The notes under the pieces were generated by a model, which saw only the letters and a list, made by a program, of their open reading frames with translations, was not told the origin of the DNA and made no database searches. From Tepidimonas fonticaldi (GTDB lineage: Bacteria > Pseudomonadota > Gammaproteobacteria > Burkholderiales > Burkholderiaceae_C): a DNA stretch of 64,000 nt. This document shows positions 1 to 7,764 of this stretch, in pieces. The DNA lies in NCBI RefSeq assembly GCF_007556755.1, contig NZ_VJOO01000003.1, forward strand, positions 62,001 through 126,000, in the 5' to 3' direction. The translations under genes were made by a program, and so were the position numbers. Each line of letters starts with the position of its first letter. Positions within the stretch are counted from its first letter, which is position 1.

Positions 1-1619
1 CGTTTCCGCGCTGGTCGAGCCGCCAGTTCGAGCTGGCGGTGGTGGTGGCGGTGGTGGTGGCGGTGACGTTCGGCTTCGCCTGGGGGCTGCTCGGCATCGC
101 CACCTACCGGGCGCTGGCGCGCCGGCTGGGCGAGCGCGAGGCGCTGCTGAGCGACATCCTGAACCACCTGCCCGGCGCCATCGTGCGCCTGCGCGCCGGC
201 GGCGGCTTCGAGCGGCTGCTGGTGTCGCCGTCGCTGGCCGGCCTGACCGGCCAGTCGCTGGAGGGCTACCAGCGCGGGGAATGGTCGCTGCTCGATCTGG
301 TGCACCCGGAGGACCGCGGGGCCGTCGCGCGCGTCGTCCCGGATCAGCGCCCGGCCTTCTACCAGACCGAGCTGCAGGTGCGCGTGCGCCACGCCACGCA
401 GGGCTGGCGCCAGGTGCGCGTGCGCGCCGTCGCGCACGACTTCCAGCCCGATCCGCGCGGGCGCGCCGCGCCGATCCCGGTGCTGGACCTGTACCTGACC
501 GACGTCACCGACGAGCACGAGGCGCGTGAGCGCGAGCGCGCGCTGCTGGCCGCGATCGACAACGTGGTCGGCCGCGCCGTGCTGGCGCCGGACGGCACCT
601 TCGTCGAGGTCAACGCCAAGCTGGCCGGGCTGCTCGGCTACGCGCCGCACGAGCTCGCCGGCCAGCCGCACCGCCGGGTCTGGACCGACGAGGCACAGGA
701 GGCCGACATGGCCGCCTTCTGGGCCGCGCTGCGGCGCGGCGAGGCGCAGCCGGGCGAATTCCCGCGCCGCACGCGCGACGGCCGCACCGTGTATCTTTCG
801 GGCTGGTACCAGCCGATGCTCGACGCCGAGGGGCGCGTGCGCTCGGTGCTCAAGCTGGCCTTCGACGTCACCGAGCGCGTGCACATGGTGCAGGCGCTGC
901 AACGCACGCAGCGCGAGCTGGAGCAGGCGCTGGCCAGCCGCGGCGCCTTCTTCGCCAACGTCAGCCACGAGATCCGCACGCCGATGAACGCCATCGTCGG
1001 CTTCGCGGAGCTGCTGCGCGAGCGGCTGCCGGACGGCAGCGCCGAGCGCGAGCAGGCGCGCACGATCCTCGAGTCGGCGCGCGCGCTGCTGCGCATCCTC
1101 AACGACGTGCTGGACGCGGCCAAGCTGGAGCGCGGCGAGTTCCGCATCGTGCCGGTGCCGTTCCGGCTGGACCGGCTGCTGCACGACCTGGTGTCGCAGT
1201 TCGGCGTGCTGGCCGCGCGCAAGGGGCTGGACCTGCGGCTGGACGCGGCCGTCACGCTGCCGCGCTGCTGGCACGGGGATGGCGACCGCGTGCGCCAGAT
1301 CCTGACCAACCTGCTCGGCAACGCGCTCAAGTTCACCGAGCGCGGCGGCGTCACGCTCGGCGCGGCGGTAGCCGGGGAGTTCCTGCTGCTGTGGGTGGAG
1401 GACACGGGCATCGGCATCCCCCCGGAGCGCCAGCGCGCCGTTTTCGACCCCTTCGTGCAGGCCGACGCCGGCACCGCGCGCCGCTACGGCGGCACGGGCC
1501 TGGGCATGAGCATCGTGCGGCGCCTGGCCGAGCTGATGGGCGGGCGCGTGGCGCTCAGCAGCGAAGTCGGCGTCGGCACGCGCGTGGAGGTGCGCCTGCC
1601 GCTGTTGACGGCCTGCTGA
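1..1619 (+). CDS. PAS-domain sensor histidine kinase (5' end outside window; possibly the first half of a split hybrid kinase)
   Basis: Membrane sensor kinase that autophosphorylates on His and passes the phosphate to a receiver domain. The reading frame is open from base 3 to the stop at 1617-1619, and GTG 39 lies inside a Val/Ala-rich membrane segment, so the true start is upstream of the window. Counting from GTG 39: a transmembrane segment (about 1-25), a PAS domain (about 40-165), a second PAS domain with a PAC-like end (about 170-285), HisKA with the phosphoacceptor His310 in NVSHEIRTPMN, and an HATPase domain with N, G1 (DTGIGI) and G2 (GGTGLGMSI) boxes. The protein ends just after the HATPase core with VEVRLPLLTAC. 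The receiver-Hpt gene that would fit behind it is 4 kb downstream, beyond a foreign block, so the last few residues may come from the insertion. Kinase identity is certain; truncation is an inference. Confidence 0.93.
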   Translation, partial: FPRWSSRQFELAVVVAVVVAVTFGFAWGLLGIATYRALARRLGEREALLSDILNHLPGAIVRLRAGGGFERLLVSPSLAGLTGQSLEGYQRGEWSLLDLVHPEDRGAVARVVPDQRPAFYQTELQVRVRHATQGWRQVRVRAVAHDFQPDPRGRAAPIPVLDLYLTDVTDEHEARERERALLAAIDNVVGRAVLAPDGTFVEVNAKLAGLLGYAPHELAGQPHRRVWTDEAQEADMAAFWAALRRGEAQPGEFPRRTRDGRTVYLSGWYQPMLDAEGRVRSVLKLAFDVTERVHMVQALQRTQRELEQALASRGAFFANVSHEIRTPMNAIVGFAELLRERLPDGSAEREQARTILESARALLRILNDVLDAAKLERGEFRIVPVPFRLDRLLHDLVSQFGVLAARKGLDLRLDAAVTLPRCWHGDGDRVRQILTNLLGNALKFTERGGVTLGAAVAGEFLLLWVEDTGIGIPPERQRAVFDPFVQADAGTARRYGGTGLGMSIVRRLAELMGGRVALSSEVGVGTRVEVRLPLLTAC

Positions 1620-1810
1620 CGTGCAGCGCGGGCCTGCTCGCCGTAGGCGGCATCGAGCGCGGCGTCGAACTTGGCGCGGGCCTGCTTGAGCCAGGCGAGC
1701 GCTTCGTCCAGGTGGCGGCTGATCTCGGCCTTTTGCTCGGGCGGCAAGGCCGCGAGCTGGCCGATGGACATCGCGGCGATGTCGGCGGGATAGAGAGTCA
1801 GATCGCTCAT
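1484..1810 (-). pseudogene. Truncated small conserved protein with chimeric tail
   Basis: The first 65 or so residues (MSDLTLYPADIAAMSIGQLA onward) read as a genuine helical, charged small protein. I chose ATG 1810 because GGAGG lies about 5 bases upstream; a GTG at 1825 overlapping the upstream stop is the alternative. After ARAARQQ (near 1615) the frame continues antisense through the 3' end of the histidine kinase as low-complexity Arg/Ser/Pro/Thr sequence until a stop at 1484. The natural C-terminus therefore appears to be lost at the island boundary. Similar proteins occur with small helix-turn-helix regulators in integrated elements of Burkholderiales (from memory). Function is unknown. 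Confidence 0.6.
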
Positions 1811-1821
1811 CGCATCCTCCT

Positions 1822-2085
1822 TCACCGCGCCGCGCGCTCGGAGGTCGAGTCGTGCAGGGCGCTGCGCTCGAACTCGATGACCGACTCCAGCGGGTAGCTC
1901 ACGCGCTTGGACAGCTTCAGGTAGCGCGGGCCACGCCCTTCGCTGCGCCAGCGCTGAAGCGTCTTGGGGCTCAGGCCCCAGCGCTGCGCGAGCTCGTTCT
2001 CGTTGAGGACCCGACGATCGCCGGGAGACAGACCGTTGATCGCATCGACCGGCGACCGGGTGATGGTGCTTGCCGTTGTCGGCAT
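1822..2085 (-). CDS. AlpA/excisionase-like helix-turn-helix regulator
   Basis: An 87-residue protein whose core LNENELAQRWGLSPKTLQRW, followed by RSEGRGPRYLKLSKRVSYPLESV, is the MerR-type winged-helix pattern of AlpA/Xis-like DNA-binding proteins: helix-turn-helix, then a wing with GPxYxKLxxRVxYPxxxV. Such proteins act as excisionases or regulators in prophages and integrated elements. Its stop overlaps the region just upstream of the next minus-strand gene (start 1810), so the two are probably co-transcribed. A set of GGCGAACC repeats and a long hairpin lie in its upstream region (2138-2190). I infer that it belongs to the inserted island rather than the surrounding signalling operon. Confidence 0.75.
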   Translation of the reverse strand: MPTTASTITRSPVDAINGLSPGDRRVLNENELAQRWGLSPKTLQRWRSEGRGPRYLKLSKRVSYPLESVIEFERSALHDSTSERAAR

Positions 2086-2137
2086 GGAAGCCTCCTATGA
2101 CGCTGTTGAGGAACAGGTGTCATTGCAGGCTTCGGGT

Positions 2138-2190
2138 GGCGAACCTTGGAGGGACCGAATGGCGAACCACGAAGGAACTTCTGGTTCGCC
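2138..2190. promoter_or_regulatory. GGCGAACC repeats and hairpin upstream of the AlpA-like gene
   Basis: GGCGAACC occurs directly at 2138-2145 and 2161-2168 and inverted (GGTTCGCC) at 2183-2190. The 2161-2190 copies form a stem GGCGAACCA/TGGTTCGCC that extends inward with GAAG/CTTC around a GAA loop, with one unpaired base. The site is about 55-105 bases upstream of the minus-strand regulator start at 2085, a position that fits an operator or a recombination-protein binding site. The role is inferred. Confidence 0.4.
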
Positions 2191-2306
2191 GATGGCCACA
2201 AGCACGAACGGCGTGCACGCGGCTCGCCTGGCCGGACTGGATTGGGATGAGGGGGGTGCGACACAGGCTCCTTCGCACCGATGGAGCGCCGACGGGTCGT
2301 GCGGCG

Positions 2307-3296
2307 TCAGCGCCGACTGGACGAATGGCAGACTGTGGTGTTGCGGCCCTGGGACTTGGCGGCATACAGCGCCTCGTCGGCGTGTTGCAGCACCTCATAG
2401 AGATCGGCATCGTCGCTGAGCGCAGCGGCGGCGCCGATGCTCACCGTCACTGCCAGTCCACCGGGCCGGGCGCGGGCGATCTCCTCATGCGCCCGCGCGG
2501 CCACTACCAGCGCTTGCGAGACGTCCGCGTCGGGCAGCACCAGCGTGAACTCCTCTCCGCCATAGCGAACCACGGTGTCGCTTTGCCGCGCGCAGCGTCG
2601 CAGGCACTCGGCCACCCCCGCCAGCACCGCATCGCCCCGCGCATGGCCGTGCTGGTCGTTGATGGCCTTGAAGTGGTCGATGTCGATCATGAGCACCGCA
2701 TATGGCCTCCTTGGTGCCGGGCGCGATGCCAGCGCCTGCGACAGCGCCTGCAGGCTGCGCCGGTTGCCCAACCCGGTGAGGGGATCATGGGCGGCCAGTT
2801 TGGACAGGGTGCGGTTCTCGGCCTGCGTCTGATGGATTTGCCGCTGGAGCTGCCCGTTGAGCAGGCGCAGCCGCGCGTGCGCCTCCTGCAACTGCTCGGC
2901 CTGGGATTGCGCGCGTTGCCGGGCCTGGATCAGCGCTTGTTCGAAAGCTTGGCGATCCTCGGCGGCGAACAGCAGCCACAAATACTGCGGCTCGGCGTCG
3001 TGTTCCATCCGCTTGGCGCTGACATAAGCCCCCGAGCGCCGGCCGCCTGGCTGCCAGTAGGCAAAGATTTCGACGATGAGGCCGTCGCGGCGCAGCGTGG
3101 GCCAGACGTGGGTTTCGAAGAAGATACGGCCGGCGGGCGTGAGCCAGTCGGTCATCGTCACGGCAACATCGCCTTGCGCACCCGGATCGGGCAAGCCCGC
3201 CCACTCGGCCAGCCGAGCGTTGTAGCGCCGCAGCACGCCCTGGCCGTCGGTCACCCAACAGGGCGCGGGAATGTCGCTCAGGGGGACGTGGCTCAT
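2307..3296 (-). CDS. PAS-GGDEF diguanylate cyclase
   Basis: Makes cyclic di-GMP from two GTP. Residues 1-110 form a PAS domain (CWVTDGQGVLRRYNARLAEW). Residues about 112-165 are a Gln/Ala-rich coiled coil, and the GGDEF domain fills about 166-329. The active-site motif is R-Y-G-G-E-E-F at 244-250, the substrate motif is DIDHFKAIND, and RQSD (237-240), five residues before GGEEF, is a canonical RxxD inhibitory I-site, so the enzyme should be active and product-inhibited. It starts 32 bases after the stop of the RsbQ-like hydrolase on the same strand. In Bacillus the RsbQ hydrolase works with a PAS-PP2C phosphatase (RsbP); here a GGDEF domain takes the output position. The pairing is seen; the functional coupling is inferred. 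Confidence 0.9.
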   Translation of the reverse strand: MSHVPLSDIPAPCWVTDGQGVLRRYNARLAEWAGLPDPGAQGDVAVTMTDWLTPAGRIFFETHVWPTLRRDGLIVEIFAYWQPGGRRSGAYVSAKRMEHDAEPQYLWLLFAAEDRQAFEQALIQARQRAQSQAEQLQEAHARLRLLNGQLQRQIHQTQAENRTLSKLAAHDPLTGLGNRRSLQALSQALASRPAPRRPYAVLMIDIDHFKAINDQHGHARGDAVLAGVAECLRRCARQSDTVVRYGGEEFTLVLPDADVSQALVVAARAHEEIARARPGGLAVTVSIGAAAALSDDADLYEVLQHADEALYAAKSQGRNTTVCHSSSRR

Positions 3297-3327
3297 CAGG
3301 GGGGGGCGGCTGGGCTCGCGCCCCGCG

Positions 3328-4122
3328 CTAATCCTTCAACACTCCGCGCACCGCCTCGATGACCAGGTGGGGGTGGCTCATGTGGGCGCAGTGCCCGGTG
3401 ACGTCGAGCACCTGCAAGGTGCTGAGCGGCAGATGGGCGTGCAAATACTCGCCCACCGCCAGCGGCGCCAGCGCGTCGCGGGCATGCTGCAAGATGAGGC
3501 AGGGGGTGCTCACCCGAGGCAGATCGGCGCGGTTGTCGGCAAAGAAGGTGGCCTCGGCGAAAGTCTTGGCCATCACCGGGTCGGTGGAGCAGAAGCTCTC
3601 GCGCAGTCTGGCGCGCGATGTGTCGCTGTCGCCGGCGACCACGGGTGCCAAGAAATCCGCCCAGCCCATGTAGTTGCGCTGCATCAGCTCCAGAAGCTCT
3701 TGCAGGTCGCTGCGCTCGAAGCCGCCGACGTAGGGGGGATCGTTGACGAAGCAGGGGTTGGGGCCGATCAGGACCAGGTGCCGGAACCATTGCGGGCGCT
3801 CGATGGCCGCCAGCATGGCGATCGAGCAGCTCACCGAATGCGCCACCACTACCACGTCGCGGGTCAATCCGGTGGCCTCGCACACCTCCAGCAGGTCCTG
3901 CGCATAGCCGCGCAAATGGCAATAGCGCTGCACCGAAAACGCCGACGGATCGGAGCGGCCCGAGCCGACGTAGTCGAACAACACCTGCCGGTGCCGGCCG
4001 GCGAACGCTGGCGTGATATCGGCCCACATGTCTTGATGGCAGCCAAAGCCGTGGGCGTAGAGCACAGGGGTGCCTGGGCCCGCATGGTCGGTGACGTGAT
4101 TGCGCCGCAGGATGTTCGTCAT
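3328..4122 (-). CDS. RsbQ-like alpha/beta hydrolase
   Basis: A 264-residue alpha/beta hydrolase fold protein. The nucleophile sits in VAHSVS at Ser96, the acid at Asp216 (HARDALAP) and the base at His247 (TGHCAHMS). Length, Ser96 and His247 match Bacillus RsbQ, which processes a small unknown molecule that a partner PAS domain senses. The gene lies immediately upstream of a PAS-GGDEF cyclase on the same strand, so I infer a two-gene unit in which the hydrolase product or state controls cyclic di-GMP synthesis through PAS. It could also be an independent ester hydrolase, but the conserved pairing logic makes that less likely. It has no signal peptide and is therefore cytoplasmic. Confidence 0.85.
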   Translation of the reverse strand: MTNILRRNHVTDHAGPGTPVLYAHGFGCHQDMWADITPAFAGRHRQVLFDYVGSGRSDPSAFSVQRYCHLRGYAQDLLEVCEATGLTRDVVVVAHSVSCSIAMLAAIERPQWFRHLVLIGPNPCFVNDPPYVGGFERSDLQELLELMQRNYMGWADFLAPVVAGDSDTSRARLRESFCSTDPVMAKTFAEATFFADNRADLPRVSTPCLILQHARDALAPLAVGEYLHAHLPLSTLQVLDVTGHCAHMSHPHLVIEAVRGVLKD

Positions 4123-4210
4123 GGGTTTGAGCTCCCCCTCGAAGGACAGGCCAGCGTCAAACTGGTCGCGTTTCCCACGCCACTATCTTATGGGAAGAAC
4201 GGAGGTCGTC

Positions 4211-4504
4211 ATGAAAAAACGGCTGGCATGGTCCTGCCTCGCGCTCGCTCTCGCATCGAGCGCTCCGGCGACGGCGGCCCCCAAGACCGTCACGCTTGCC
4301 GTGCCGGGCATGAACTGCGCCGCCTGTCCCATCACGGTCAAGAAGGCCCTGGGCAAGGTGCCGGGCGTGGCGAAGACGGACGTGAACCTCGACAAGCGCG
4401 AGGCGACGGTGACCTTCGACGACGCGAGGACCGACGTCCAGGCGCTGTTGCGCACCGCCCAGGACGCGGGCTATTCCTCGACGGTAGTCGGGAGCGCGAA
4501 ATGA
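4211..4504 (+). CDS. merP: Periplasmic mercury-binding protein MerP
   Basis: A 97-residue protein with a Sec signal peptide (KKRLAWSCLALALASSAPATAA) and one heavy-metal-associated domain carrying G-M-N-C-A-A-C, the MerP-type CxxC that captures Hg(II) in the periplasm and hands it to a membrane importer. ATG 4211 was chosen because GGAGG at 4201-4205 precedes it; the frame is open further upstream, but the signal peptide begins here. The stop overlaps the start of the next gene by 4 bases (ATGA). No merR, merT or merA is present nearby, and no MerR-type operator is evident in the 88 bases upstream, so the mercury pathway is incomplete here. It may bind copper or another thiophilic metal instead. 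Confidence 0.88.
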   Translation: MKKRLAWSCLALALASSAPATAAPKTVTLAVPGMNCAACPITVKKALGKVPGVAKTDVNLDKREATVTFDDARTDVQALLRTAQDAGYSSTVVGSAK

Positions 4505-4722
4505 ACGCCGTCGTCCTCGAATCGACGCTGCACTGCCCGGCGTGCGGGCACGCGAAGACCGAGGTCATGCCCACCGAGGCCTGCCAGTGGTTCTATGAGT
4601 GCGAGGCCTGCCACACCGTGCTCAAGCCCAAGCACGGCGATTGCTGCGTCTATTGCTCCTATGGCACCGTGCCTTGCCCGCCCATTCAAGAACGCGGCAA
4701 GGCGGACTGTTGCGCCGGCTGA
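4501..4722 (+). CDS. GDCCxxC domain protein
   Basis: A 73-residue cytoplasmic protein with ten cysteines: CPACGH near the N-terminus, CEAC in the middle, then the family signature G-D-C-C-V-Y-C, ending in DCCAG. The first two CxxC pairs resemble a zinc ribbon. Proteins of the GDCCVxC family are found beside mercury-resistance genes, and some are selenoproteins; here all positions are Cys. Its start overlaps the merP stop, so the two are translationally coupled, which supports a role in thiophilic-metal handling. The exact reaction is unknown. Confidence 0.8.
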   Translation: MNAVVLESTLHCPACGHAKTEVMPTEACQWFYECEACHTVLKPKHGDCCVYCSYGTVPCPPIQERGKADCCAG

Positions 4723-4725
4723 ACG

Positions 4726-5214
4726 TCAGCTTTCGAGAGGCGAGAACCCCAGGACTTTGCGCTGCTCGGCCCAGTCGCGCGGCAGCAAATCGTGCCGGCC
4801 ACGCAGGGTCTGCAGGTTCAGATGGCGGGGCTGGCGCCCGTCCAGGATGGCCTCGACGATGTCGGGGGCCAGCAGGGTCAGACGCAGCACCTCGGCCACC
4901 CACCCGGGCTCCAACTTCAGCGCGCGGGCCAGGTCGGTCGTCGTGGGATAGCGCCCCTCCTCGAGCAGCCGCTTCCAGTAGAAGGCCTTGCCGAGCGTCT
5001 TGATCATCGGCGCATCCAGGCCGCCCGCGGTCGCGGCGGCGGACTCGGGCGTCGGCGGGATCAGGAGCTTGCGGTTCTGCCGGCGCTTGATCGTCAGGGG
5101 CACCAGGGTCACCCGCTGGCTGCCGCTGACGTAGCTGCGCGCGTCGGGGCCGACCTCGACGCGGATCGCGCGGCGGCGGGGTTTCGGCACGGGATCGGAA
5201 GGTACCTGGGTCAT
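4726..5214 (-). CDS. Helix-turn-helix protein coupled to the recombinase
   Basis: A 162-residue protein starting MTQVPSDPVPK, rich in Arg/Lys at the N-terminus. Residues about 82-135 (FYWKRLLEEGRYPTTTDLAR onward) form a ParB/helix-turn-helix-like module with the pattern LARALKLEPGWVAEVLRLTLLAPDIVEAIL. The C-terminus contains LPRDWAEQRKVLGF. ATG 5214 overlaps the stop of the upstream recombinase fragment (ATGA), so the two formed one operon. Small helix-turn-helix proteins of this type follow large serine recombinases in proteobacterial elements (from memory). It probably assists or regulates recombination; now that its partner is truncated it is likely an orphan. Confidence 0.65.
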   Translation of the reverse strand: MTQVPSDPVPKPRRRAIRVEVGPDARSYVSGSQRVTLVPLTIKRRQNRKLLIPPTPESAAATAGGLDAPMIKTLGKAFYWKRLLEEGRYPTTTDLARALKLEPGWVAEVLRLTLLAPDIVEAILDGRQPRHLNLQTLRGRHDLLPRDWAEQRKVLGFSPLES

Positions 5215-5580
5215 GCCAAGACCTCCTCGGCGCTCGCGCGGCACTCCTCGACCAAGGGATGTGCGCCGATCTCGGGCTCCAATCCCAGCCAGCCGTCCTC
5301 GCGCCAGAGGATGTCGAGTCCGTGATCATGCAGCTGCACCCGCTCGATCAGCAGGCGCGCGATGCGTTGCTGCTCGGCCGGGAACAACTGCGCCCACACG
5401 TCGCCGATGCGTCGCATCGCCACCACCACCTGCGCTTCGTCGAGGGCGGCACCCGCCGGGTGGCGCTGGCACGCCCGCCAGGTGCCGATCAGCACCTCCG
5501 GCGCCGAGAGCGCCGTGTGGCCGGGCGAGTAGAGGACTTTCACCTCCAAGTGACACTGCCCGACGATTTGTGCGCCGAGG
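5211..5580 (-). pseudogene. C-terminal fragment of a large site-specific recombinase
   Basis: The minus strand encodes about 115 residues with SAPEVLIGTWRACQ, FPAEQQRIARLLIERVQLHD and GLDILWREDGWLGL, the pattern of the C-terminus of large serine recombinases that carry the LLxRVxLxxxGLxIxWR segment. Upstream of about 5580 the frame runs antisense into the receiver gene and shows no resolvase catalytic domain or zinc domain, so the enzyme is broken. The fragment marks one edge of the inserted block. Its TGA overlaps the ATG of the downstream small protein at 5214. Confidence 0.65.
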
Positions 5581-5588
5581 AAACCGGG

Positions 5589-6677
5589 ATGACCGACGGC
5601 ACGGGGGCGCCGGGAGCGCCGCTGCGGGTGCTGGCCGCCGACGACGTGGAACAAAACCGCGAGCTGCTGGCGCGCCTGCTCGAACGCGAGGGGCACCGCG
5701 CCACCGTGGTGGCCAACGGCGCGGCGCTGCTGGCGCACTACGAGGCCGATCCCGCCGCCTGGGATGTCGTGCTGCTGGATCTGCACATGCCCGGGCTGGA
5801 CGGTGTGGCCACCTGCGAGCGCCTGCGCGCGTGGGAGCGCGCGCAAGGGTGGCCGCCGGTGCCGGTGCTGGCGCTGAGCGCCAGCGTGTTGGCGAGCGAC
5901 CGTGCCGCCGCCCTGCACGCCGGCATGGACGGCTTCGTGGACAAACCCATCGACCCGCAGGCCCTGCGCCGTGCGCTGGCCGAGGCCGGCCGGCGCCGGC
6001 ACGGGCCCGATGGACCCGCAGCCGCGCCGCCACCCGATCCGTCCGCTGGCGGCGGGGCGACCGAACCGCCACCGGAGACGCCCCGAGCGCCGGATGGCGG
6101 CGCACCCGCCGCGCCTGCGCCGCCCGTGGCCGACCCCGCGAACGGCCGCGCGCTGTGGGGCGGGGAATGGGTGGCGCAGGTGCAACGCTGGTACGCGCAG
6201 CAGGCCCCCGCCTGGGCCGACGTCGAGCGCTGGGACCGTGCCGCATGGCACCGCATCGCGGGTGCGGCGGCCAACCTGGCGCTGCCCGCGCTGGCGCTGG
6301 CCGCGCGCGAACAGGAGCGCACCCTTGCGCAAGGCCAGCCGGCCGACCCCGCGGCGGCGCGGCAGGCCTGGCAGGCGTTGACCGACTGGCTGGCGCAGCA
6401 AGCGCCGCCGCCTGCACCGGCACCCGCCATGCCGCCGGCCGACGCGCTGTCCCCACCCGGGCCCGCCGCCGCAGCGCTGCTGCGACAGATCGAGGCCGCC
6501 TGCCGCCGCGGCGAACTCGACGAGGCGGCGCTGGCCGCGCTGGCCGTCACCCACCCCGCGCACGCGGCCGCGCTGCGCGAGGCGCTGGACGCCTTCGACT
6601 TCGACACCGCACTGGCGCGGCTGGCGCAGTGGCGGCCCGCCGCCCCCCACCCCGAGGAGACCCCGACCGATGCCTGA
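5589..6677 (+). CDS. Receiver-Hpt phosphorelay protein (possible C-terminal half of a split hybrid kinase)
   Basis: A 362-residue protein. Residues about 14-130 form a receiver domain: the acidic pair in LAADDVEQN, phosphoacceptor Asp64 in LLDLHMPG, and the conserved Lys in DKPID. A Pro/Ala-rich linker follows (about 140-185). Residues about 190-265 resemble an Hpt domain, with His221 in [16 protein letters not shown] matching HxxxGxxxNLG. A second Hpt-like helical tail may lie at 280-362. ATG 5589 has GAGGAA about 6 bases upstream, but the frame is also open upstream. Receiver-Hpt is the usual C-terminal half of PAS-HisKA-HATPase hybrid kinases, and such a front half ends at 1619. It stops 9 bases after the start of the HD-GYP gene (6670). 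Confidence 0.85.
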   Translation: MTDGTGAPGAPLRVLAADDVEQNRELLARLLEREGHRATVVANGAALLAHYEADPAAWDVVLLDLHMPGLDGVATCERLRAWERAQGWPPVPVLALSASVLASDRAAALHAGMDGFVDKPIDPQALRRALAEAGRRRHGPDGPAAAPPPDPSAGGGATEPPPETPRAPDGGAPAAPAPPVADPANGRALWGGEWVAQVQRWYAQQAPAWADVERWDRAAWHRIAGAAANLALPALALAAREQERTLAQGQPADPAAARQAWQALTDWLAQQAPPPAPAPAMPPADALSPPGPAAAALLRQIEAACRRGELDEAALAALAVTHPAHAAALREALDAFDFDTALARLAQWRPAAPHPEETPTDA

Positions 6678-7710
6678 TGCCACCGCCCATTCCCCCGACT
6701 TCGGCGCCTGGGCCGAGCTGGACGCCCCGCCGCGCCTGCTGCTGGTCGACGACGAGCCGGCCAACCTGCAGCTGCTGCGCCAGGTGCTGGAGGGGGAGTA
6801 CCGCCTGTCGTTTGCGCGCAGCGGCACCGAGGCGCTGCGCCGCGTGCGCGAAGCCCCGCCGCAGCTGATCGTGCTGGACGTCATGATGCCCGGCATGAGC
6901 GGCCACGACGTGCTGCGCTTGCTCAAGGCCGACCCGGCCACGGCCGACATCCCGGTGCTGTTCTGCACCGCGCTGGACGCCGACGAGGACGAGGCCGCAG
7001 GCCTCGCACTGGGCGCCGTGGACTACGTCACCAAGCCGATCTCGCCGCCGGTGCTGCGCGCGCGCATTCGCAACCACTTGGCGCTGGTGCAGCGCGACGA
7101 GGTCGAGCGCACGCGGCTGGAGGTGATCCGCCGCCTGGGGCGCGCAGCCGAGTTCAAGGACAACGAAACCGGCCGCCACGTCATCCGCATGAGCCACACC
7201 AGCCGCCTGATCGCGCAAGAGCTGGGCGCGCCGCGCCGCTACGCCGACCTGCTGCTGGCCGCCGCGCCGATGCACGATATCGGCAAGATCGGCGTGCCCG
7301 ACGCCATCCTGCTCAAGCCCGGCAAGCTCGACGAGGCCGAATGGGCCGTGATGCGCCAGCACCCGCAGATGGGCGCCGACATCATCGGCGAGGACGCGAG
7401 CCCGCTGCTGCGCATGGCGCGCACGATCGCGCTGCAGCACCACGAAAAATGGGACGGCAGCGGCTACCCGCACGGCCTCAAGGGCGAGGCCATCAGCCCC
7501 GAGGCGCGCATCGTCGCGGTGGCCGACGTGTTCGACGCGCTGATCAGCGCGCGCCCGTACAAGCCCGCCTGGCCGCGCGAGCGCGCGCTGGCGCTGCTGC
7601 AGGAGCAATCCGGCCGCCACTTCTGGCCCGACGCCGTGCAGGCGCTGCTGCGCCGGCTGGACGACATCTGGGCCGTGCACCTGGCCTGGCGCGACGAGGA
7701 TGTGGCGTGA
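6670..7710 (+). CDS. RpfG-like response regulator with HD-GYP phosphodiesterase domain
   Basis: Degrades cyclic di-GMP under control of a phosphorylated receiver. In 346 residues: receiver domain about 18-135 with DDE near the N-terminus, phosphoacceptor Asp70 (VLDVMMPG) and TKP; then an HD-GYP domain about 150-340 with His202-Asp203 (MHDIGKIG), HHEKWDGSG and Gly265-Tyr266-Pro267. All signature residues are present, so the enzyme is probably active. It overlaps the receiver-Hpt gene by 8 bases and precedes a chemoreceptor, so kinase, phosphorelay and phosphodiesterase form one signalling operon. Its natural input is likely the kinase at the left edge. Confidence 0.93.
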   Translation: MPDATAHSPDFGAWAELDAPPRLLLVDDEPANLQLLRQVLEGEYRLSFARSGTEALRRVREAPPQLIVLDVMMPGMSGHDVLRLLKADPATADIPVLFCTALDADEDEAAGLALGAVDYVTKPISPPVLRARIRNHLALVQRDEVERTRLEVIRRLGRAAEFKDNETGRHVIRMSHTSRLIAQELGAPRRYADLLLAAAPMHDIGKIGVPDAILLKPGKLDEAEWAVMRQHPQMGADIIGEDASPLLRMARTIALQHHEKWDGSGYPHGLKGEAISPEARIVAVADVFDALISARPYKPAWPRERALALLQEQSGRHFWPDAVQALLRRLDDIWAVHLAWRDEDVA

Positions 7711-7764
7711 CCTTCTGCTAAAGTCGGTTGCTTGATCCATCCAACCCACAAGAATGGAGGAGAC

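Larger units (their letters stand above)
1605..5580. mobile_element. Remnant genomic island inserted between kinase and receiver-Hpt genes
   Basis: The block separates a PAS-HisKA-HATPase gene from a receiver-Hpt gene, domains normally joined in one hybrid kinase. It carries accessory cargo: an AlpA-like regulator, RsbQ/GGDEF, merP/GDCC, and a small helix-turn-helix protein coupled to a recombinase tail. The genes at both edges are cut: the left one runs antisense into the kinase 3' end, and the right one is a recombinase C-terminus without its catalytic domain. Boundaries are uncertain by a few tens of bases, and I see no clear direct repeat at the ends. Confidence 0.6.

Noticed and set aside
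359..619. Arg/Ser-rich minus-strand frames across the kinase and many similar frames elsewhere
   Set aside because: They are antisense or shifted shadows of strongly supported genes, with low-complexity Arg/Pro/Ala composition typical of GC-rich DNA and no motifs.
4123..4210. A MerR-type mer operator upstream of merP
   Set aside because: I looked for the long mer palindrome with a 19-base spacer and found none; only weak promoter-like pieces are present.
5259..5588. Upstream extension of the receiver-Hpt gene in frame
   Set aside because: The region is antisense to the recombinase tail, and a ribosome-binding site precedes ATG 5589; the residues before it show no domain.
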